Origin: Pseudomonas antarctica
Lineage (GTDB): Bacteria > Pseudomonadota > Gammaproteobacteria > Pseudomonadales > Pseudomonadaceae
Length of the DNA stretch: 64,000 bases
Reading direction: 5' to 3'
NCBI RefSeq assembly: GCF_001647715.1
Contig: NZ_CP015600.1
Span: 4,960,001-5,024,000 of the forward strand
This document shows, piece after piece, positions 59,637-64,000 of the stretch. The first letter of the stretch is position 1. Each line of letters begins with the position of its first letter. The notes below the pieces were generated by a model. The model made no database searches and had not been told where the DNA came from. It saw only the letters and a list, made by a program, of their open reading frames with translations. Both the position numbers and the translations under genes were made by a program.

Positions 59637-61253
59637 ATGGCCACCCCTTCCCTGACTGCCTCCTCCACCGCCTCACACGCTGACCCCAAACCCAGGCTGG
59701 ACAAGAAACCCGGCCTGTTGACGGTGATCATGTTCTTCGCCGTGCTCGCCATGGGCCTGTTGTTCACCGCCTACAGCCTGATGCACGACATGCACGAACT
59801 CGGCACGGTGGTCACCACCTGGACGCCATTCCTGCTGCTCGGCGTAGCGCTGCTGATCGCGCTGGGCTTTGAGTTCGTCAATGGCTTCCACGACACCGCC
59901 AACGCGGTGGCGACGGTGATCTACACCAACTCGCTGCCGCCGCAATTTGCGGTGGTATGGTCGGGCTTTTTCAACTTCCTCGGCGTGCTGCTCTCCAGCG
60001 GCGCCGTGGCGTTCGGCATCATCGCCCTGCTGCCGGTCGAGCTGATCTTGCAGGTCGGCTCATCCGCCGGTTTCGCGATGATCTTCGCCCTGCTGATTGC
60101 CGCCATCCTGTGGAACCTGGGCACTTGGTGGCTGGGCTTGCCGGCCTCGTCGTCGCACACCCTGATCGGTTCGATCATCGGCGTCGGCGTGGCGAATGCC
60201 TTGATGCACGGGCGTGACGGCACCAGCGGCGTGGACTGGAGCCAGGCGATCAAGATCGGTTATGCCCTGCTGCTGTCACCGTTGATCGGCTTCGCCTTTG
60301 CCGCCTTGCTGTTGCTGGCCCTGCGCGCCTTTGTGAAAAACCGCTCGCTGTACAAAGCGCCGAAGGGCGACACCCCGCCGCCATGGTGGATTCGCGGCAT
60401 GTTGATCGTCACCTGCACCGGCGTGTCCTTCGCCCACGGTTCCAACGATGGCCAGAAAGGCATGGGCCTGATCATGCTGATTCTGGTCGGCACCCTGCCG
60501 ATGGCCTATGCGCTGAACCGCACCATGCCCGCCGAGCAGTCCTTGCAGTTTGCGGCGGTGGCCGAGGTGACCCAGGTTGCCCTGGTAAAAAACGCGCCGC
60601 AACTATTGCCGGGCGACCCGCGCCCGATTCTCTCGACCTACGTGCGCACCAAGGAAGCCACGCCGGACCTGGTGCCGGCCCTCGCCGCCCTCGCCGGCCA
60701 GATCGGTGATGAAGTAAAAGGCTACGGCTCCCTGGCCAAAGTCCCTGCCGAAGCCGTCGGCAACGTGCGTAACGACATGTACCTGACCAGCGAGACCATT
60801 CGCCTGATGGACAAGGACAAGGTCGGCAATTTCGACGCTGACACCCAAGGCAAACTGCAATTGTTCAAGCAACAGATCGACAATTCCACACGCTTTATTC
60901 CGCTGTGGGTGAAGATCGCCGTGGCCATCGCCCTCGGCCTGGGCACCATGGTGGGCTGGAAGCGCATCGTGGTGACCGTGGGTGAGAAAATCGGCAAGAC
61001 CCACCTGACTTACGCACAAGGTGCGTCGGCCGAGACAGTGGCGATGCTGACGATTGGTGCAGCGGATATGTTCGGGCTACCGGTGTCGACCACCCACGTA
61101 TTGTCGTCGGGTGTGGCCGGGACCATGGTCGCGAATGGCGGCGGGTTGCAGATGAAGACCATCCGCAACCTGCTGATGGCCTGGGTGCTGACCTTGCCGG
61201 CGGCGATCTTGTTGTCGGGCAGTTTGTACTGGCTGTTCACCAAACTGTTCTGA
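59637..61253 (+). CDS. pit: Inorganic phosphate transporter (Pit family)
   Basis: Low-affinity, proton-coupled metal-phosphate symporter. 538 residues with about 10-11 membrane helices. The two inverted PiT signatures are GFEFVNGFHDTANAVATVI near the N terminus and FAHGSNDGQKGMG in the middle; near the C terminus is LPVSTTHVLSSGV. A central cytoplasmic loop is about 150 residues. The RBS before ATG 59637 is weak. A REPIN follows. Confidence 0.94.
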   Translation: MATPSLTASSTASHADPKPRLDKKPGLLTVIMFFAVLAMGLLFTAYSLMHDMHELGTVVTTWTPFLLLGVALLIALGFEFVNGFHDTANAVATVIYTNSLPPQFAVVWSGFFNFLGVLLSSGAVAFGIIALLPVELILQVGSSAGFAMIFALLIAAILWNLGTWWLGLPASSSHTLIGSIIGVGVANALMHGRDGTSGVDWSQAIKIGYALLLSPLIGFAFAALLLLALRAFVKNRSLYKAPKGDTPPPWWIRGMLIVTCTGVSFAHGSNDGQKGMGLIMLILVGTLPMAYALNRTMPAEQSLQFAAVAEVTQVALVKNAPQLLPGDPRPILSTYVRTKEATPDLVPALAALAGQIGDEVKGYGSLAKVPAEAVGNVRNDMYLTSETIRLMDKDKVGNFDADTQGKLQLFKQQIDNSTRFIPLWVKIAVAIALGLGTMVGWKRIVVTVGEKIGKTHLTYAQGASAETVAMLTIGAADMFGLPVSTTHVLSSGVAGTMVANGGGLQMKTIRNLLMAWVLTLPAAILLSGSLYWLFTKLF

Positions 61254-61272
61254 CACAACCCCGCTTAAAAAT

Positions 61273-61360
61273 GTGGGAGCTGGCTTGCCTGCGATGGTGG
61301 CGGGTCAGCTTCCCTATCTGTTGACTGATCCACCGCTATCGCAGGCAAGCCAGCTCCCAC
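61273..61360. repeat. REPIN after pit
   Basis: GTGGGAGCTGGCTTGCCTGCGATGG and GCTATCGCAGGCAAGCCAGCTCCCAC in inverted orientation, between convergent pit and pxpC. Confidence 0.9.
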
Positions 61361-61376
61361 AAGAGTTTATGGTGTG

Positions 61377-62351
61377 TCAGGAGGTGAACAGTCCAGCCAT
61401 TGCCTTCAGCCGTTTTTTGTACACCCGCCGCGCCTCCAGCGCTTCTTCCAACGTCACCGCCACAAACCCCGCCCGTTGGTTCGGCTGCATCTGCCCGATC
61501 AAGTCCAGGTCCGCACTGATCACCGTGCCGATCATCGCGTAGCCACCGCCCGACACCGCATCCCTGTGCAGCACAATCGGTTCCAACCCCGCCGGCACCT
61601 GGATCGAGCCTATCGGGTAACAGCTGTCGACGATATTCGACGGGTCGGACCCCGCGCCAAACGGTTGCTCACGAGGCTGAAAGCTCAACGCGCTGCCGCC
61701 TTTGAAGCGATAGCCGATGCGGTCCGCCTCGGAACCCACGGTCCACGGCTCGGCAAAAAAACTGCTCTTGGCCGCGTCTGTCAGGCGCTCGTAATACAGG
61801 CCCGGCACCACGCGCAACGTCACGTCACCACCAACTGAACGCCGCAGCGCCATCGGCAAACTGTTGCCCGCACGGCCCCGGCCGCTCGGCTCACCTATCG
61901 GCAGTTCATCCCCTTCCTGCAAGCGCCGCCCCTGGAACCCACCAAGTGCACCGAGGGTGTACGTCGAGCGACTGCCGAGCACCCGCGGCACATCAATGCC
62001 ACCGGCCACTGCCAGATAAGTCCGCGCGCCGGCCTTGGGAAACTCAAAGCGCAAGACCTGCCCGGCACGCACCTGGAACGCGGTGTCCTGGTGCACCACT
62101 TCACCGTCCAGGCGCGGCGACATGAGCGCACCGCTGAGTGCCACCAGCGCGTCCTGTCGGAACTCAAGTTCAGGGCCGATCAAAGTGCATTCCAGGCCCG
62201 CCGCACCACTCGGATTGCCCACCAGATGGTTGGCCGCACTCAACGCGTATTGGTCCAACGCGCCCGACGGCGGAATGCCCAAGTGGTAATAGCCTTCGCG
62301 GCCGAGGTCCTGCACGGACGTGGCGAGGCCGGGTTTGAGGATTTTGATCAT
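61377..62351 (-). CDS. pxpC: 5-oxoprolinase subunit PxpC
   Basis: Part of the ATP-dependent PxpABC 5-oxoprolinase that opens 5-oxoproline (pyroglutamate) to glutamate. 324 residues, KipA/biotin-dependent carboxyltransferase-like fold: MIKILKPGLATSVQDLGREGYYHLGIPPSGALD at the start, then LAVAGGIDVPRVLGSRSTYTLGALGG, typical of the family. It overlaps pxpB by 4 bp. Confidence 0.93.
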   Translation of the reverse strand: MIKILKPGLATSVQDLGREGYYHLGIPPSGALDQYALSAANHLVGNPSGAAGLECTLIGPELEFRQDALVALSGALMSPRLDGEVVHQDTAFQVRAGQVLRFEFPKAGARTYLAVAGGIDVPRVLGSRSTYTLGALGGFQGRRLQEGDELPIGEPSGRGRAGNSLPMALRRSVGGDVTLRVVPGLYYERLTDAAKSSFFAEPWTVGSEADRIGYRFKGGSALSFQPREQPFGAGSDPSNIVDSCYPIGSIQVPAGLEPIVLHRDAVSGGGYAMIGTVISADLDLIGQMQPNQRAGFVAVTLEEALEARRVYKKRLKAMAGLFTS

Positions 62352-63226
62352 GCCAGCGCCTCCTGCAGGGTTTTCGGATAGCCGACGGGGTCGGCGAGAA
62401 AGGCGTCGAGGGAAAATTCCACCGGGCGGATGCGCAAGTCGAAACGCCCTGCATCCACCTCGGCAACCGCCAGGTCATAGGCCTCGCGGTCCATGGGTTT
62501 GAACTGCACGATGTCACCGGGCCGAAAGAACACCATGTGTTCCTTGAGGTACGCCAACTGCTGGGCCGGGTCGTAGATGGGTGCCGGGGTCACCCCAAAC
62601 ATCTGGTAACCGCCGGCGCCGCGCACCGAGTAGATGCAGCCAAAACAGCCACCATGGCCGAGGGTCAATTTGGGCGTGTCGGTGCGCGGGCGCAGGTACT
62701 TGGGCACCTGTAATTGCCGTTCACGCTCGACCATCTGGAACATGAACGGCAGGCCCGCGACAAAGCCGACCATCGACACAAACCACGGCGCGCCACTGTG
62801 GGCGGCGATAAACGCGTCGACGTCAGCCAAGCCATTGATGCGCGCCGCGTATTCCAGATCAGTGCCTGTGGGGTCTTGATGCCGGTCGCGAAAACGCATC
62901 AGGGTTTCATGGGTCCACGGGTCGTTATAGAGCACCGGGATTTCGATGATCCGCGTGTGCAAGGTGCGTTCGGCCACCGCCTGGGCTTCAGCGCTCTGCA
63001 CGGCGTCGAGCAGCACATGCGGCGCGATACGGTCGGGGTCGAAGCGAATCTGGAACGATGCATTGGCCAGGCACACGTCCAGCACGCCTTCCAGCGCCAG
63101 GCGCTCCACGGCGCGGGTCACGGCCATGCCTTTGAAAAAGGCCTCCAGGGACATGCTGTCGCTGACCTCGGCAAACAGGTGTTCATCACCGCCGAAGCTG
63201 TAGCGGATGGGGGACGTTTGAGCCAT
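62348..63226 (-). CDS. pxpB: 5-oxoprolinase subunit PxpB
   Basis: Partner of PxpA and PxpC. 292 residues, KipI-like. Typical blocks are SPWT-like IEIPVLYNDPW (PVLYNDPWTHET), then GFVAGLPFMFQMVERERQL, LGHGGCFGCIYSVRGAGGYQMFG and PAQQLAYLKEHMVFFRPGD. ATG 63226 has AGAGGA upstream and gives MAQTSPIRYSFGGDEH; 27 upstream codons are open but lack an RBS. At 292 residues it is longer than most PxpB, which are about 220. Confidence 0.92.
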   Translation of the reverse strand: MAQTSPIRYSFGGDEHLFAEVSDSMSLEAFFKGMAVTRAVERLALEGVLDVCLANASFQIRFDPDRIAPHVLLDAVQSAEAQAVAERTLHTRIIEIPVLYNDPWTHETLMRFRDRHQDPTGTDLEYAARINGLADVDAFIAAHSGAPWFVSMVGFVAGLPFMFQMVERERQLQVPKYLRPRTDTPKLTLGHGGCFGCIYSVRGAGGYQMFGVTPAPIYDPAQQLAYLKEHMVFFRPGDIVQFKPMDREAYDLAVAEVDAGRFDLRIRPVEFSLDAFLADPVGYPKTLQEALA

Positions 63227-63284
63227 GTCTGTTCCTCTTGGAATCATTGTAGAAAGGCAGGCAAAAAGTACAGGTTGGACCTTC

Positions 63285-64000
63285 TTATTGAGGCGTTCTG
63301 ACGACAATGCCCGCCTGGTCCAGGGCTTCGCGGGTGGCCTCCACCAGTTCGAGGGCGCCAGGGGTGTCGCTGTGCAGGCAGATGGAATCGAATTCGATCA
63401 ACAGGTCTTCGCCTTCCACGGTGCGTACGCGCCCGGTCTGACAGGCACGCAGGACCCGCGCCGCGACGGTGGCAGGATCAAGCGCGCGCACAGTCCGCGT
63501 AAATACAATGGAGCCGCTCAGATCGTACTCACGGTCGGCGTAAAACTCGCGCACCACCGGTTGCCCAAGCTCCTTGGCGACGCGCCAGATGACCGAGTTG
63601 GGCATGCAGTACAGCAAGAGTGTGGGCTCAATGATTTGCAGGTTTTGCACCAGCAGCCGGGCGGCTTCTTCGTCGCGGGCCAGGTGCATGTAGAGCGCGC
63701 CGTGGGGCTTGATGTGTTGCAGCGTGACGCCTTGGGCGCGGGCGATTTCGCGCAGGGCGCCGAGTTGGTAGAGCATGTCGTCCACCAGCTCCTGGGCCGG
63801 TGCATTGATATGCCGGCGGCCAAAACCCACCAGGTCGCGAAAGCCCGGATGCGCGCCGATGGCCACGCCGAGTTGCCTGGCGCGCGCAACGGTACGGCGC
63901 ATGGTGCCGGGGTCGCCGGCGTGGAAACCGGTGGCGATATTGGCCGAGCTGATATAGGCCATCAGCTCCGCGTCAACGCCATCGCCGATGGTCCAGGGGC
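63285..64000 (-). CDS. pxpA: 5-oxoprolinase subunit PxpA, C-terminal part (cut by window edge)
   Basis: LamB/YcsF family hydrolase subunit of PxpABC. About 237 codons are visible; the frame runs on past 64000 ([30 protein letters not shown]), so the first dozen or so residues lie outside. Family blocks are [36 protein letters not shown] and FYADREYD. It is followed after 58 bp by pxpB, giving the order pxpA-pxpB-pxpC. Confidence 0.92.
   Translation of the reverse strand, partial: PWTIGDGVDAELMAYISSANIATGFHAGDPGTMRRTVARARQLGVAIGAHPGFRDLVGFGRRHINAPAQELVDDMLYQLGALREIARAQGVTLQHIKPHGALYMHLARDEEAARLLVQNLQIIEPTLLLYCMPNSVIWRVAKELGQPVVREFYADREYDLSGSIVFTRTVRALDPATVAARVLRACQTGRVRTVEGEDLLIEFDSICLHSDTPGALELVEATREALDQAGIVVRTPQ

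Overview
The window comes from a Pseudomonas of the fluorescens group. The first 30 kb has the gene order known from the genus (mgtE, tRNAs, rsmA, lysC, alaS, the aru/ast arginine-succinyltransferase genes, argR, the aot arginine transporter, acsA). The spacers are filled with imperfectly palindromic elements of the GTGGGAGC...GCTCCCAC type (REP/REPIN), as in fluorescens-group genomes. Both ends cut a gene: mgtE on the left, pxpA on the right.

Region 1 (1-8.2 kb) is housekeeping: mgtE, one tRNA-Ser and two tRNA-Arg, rsmA, lysC with an apparent internal start for its beta subunit, alaS with a palindrome over its promoter, a threonine aldolase, and lumazine synthase behind an FMN riboswitch. 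Region 2 (8.3-30 kb) is arginine uptake and catabolism: astE, a small conserved gene, astB, astD, aruG, aruF, aruC, then argR and aotPOMQJ, then acsA. AotJQMP imports arginine, the Aru enzymes convert it to glutamate and succinate, and the AraC-family ArgR controls the regulon; ArgR-type half-sites lie upstream of aruC and aotJ. A 5-kb gene for a toxin-like leucine-rich-repeat protein sits between aruC and argR and abuts the argR stop codon.

Region 3 (30-36 kb) holds a small DUF2790 secreted protein, nrdB with a strong terminator, and an accessory island. The island has an AT-rich gene split by one in-frame stop (sensor-like half plus a nucleoside-deoxyribosyltransferase/TIR-like half), a BRO-N protein and an HNH endonuclease. 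Region 4 (36-42.8 kb) is a LysR regulator divergent from an argininosuccinate-lyase paralogue with a complete polar amino acid ABC transporter, then an MFS transporter. Region 5 (42.8-53.5 kb) is mixed: a zinc-motif protein, a small HTH protein, a P-loop kinase-like protein, an MBL hydrolase/TetR pair with a palindromic operator, a diguanylate cyclase, a PAS-PAS chemoreceptor, DUF1003, and a LysR/GATase/monooxygenase cluster.

Region 6 (53.7-64 kb) has a periplasmic glycerophosphodiesterase, a PepSY protein followed by the decayed tail of a histidine kinase, a chemoreceptor, ZntB, an approximately 1-kb inverted-repeat element that appears to have split a REPIN, a phosphate transporter, and the 5-oxoprolinase genes pxpC, pxpB and pxpA. 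No CRISPR array, rRNA operon or complete prophage is visible. The least explained parts are the 32-35 kb island, the toxin-like gene, the argH-paralogue system and the 58.4-59.5 kb repeat element.
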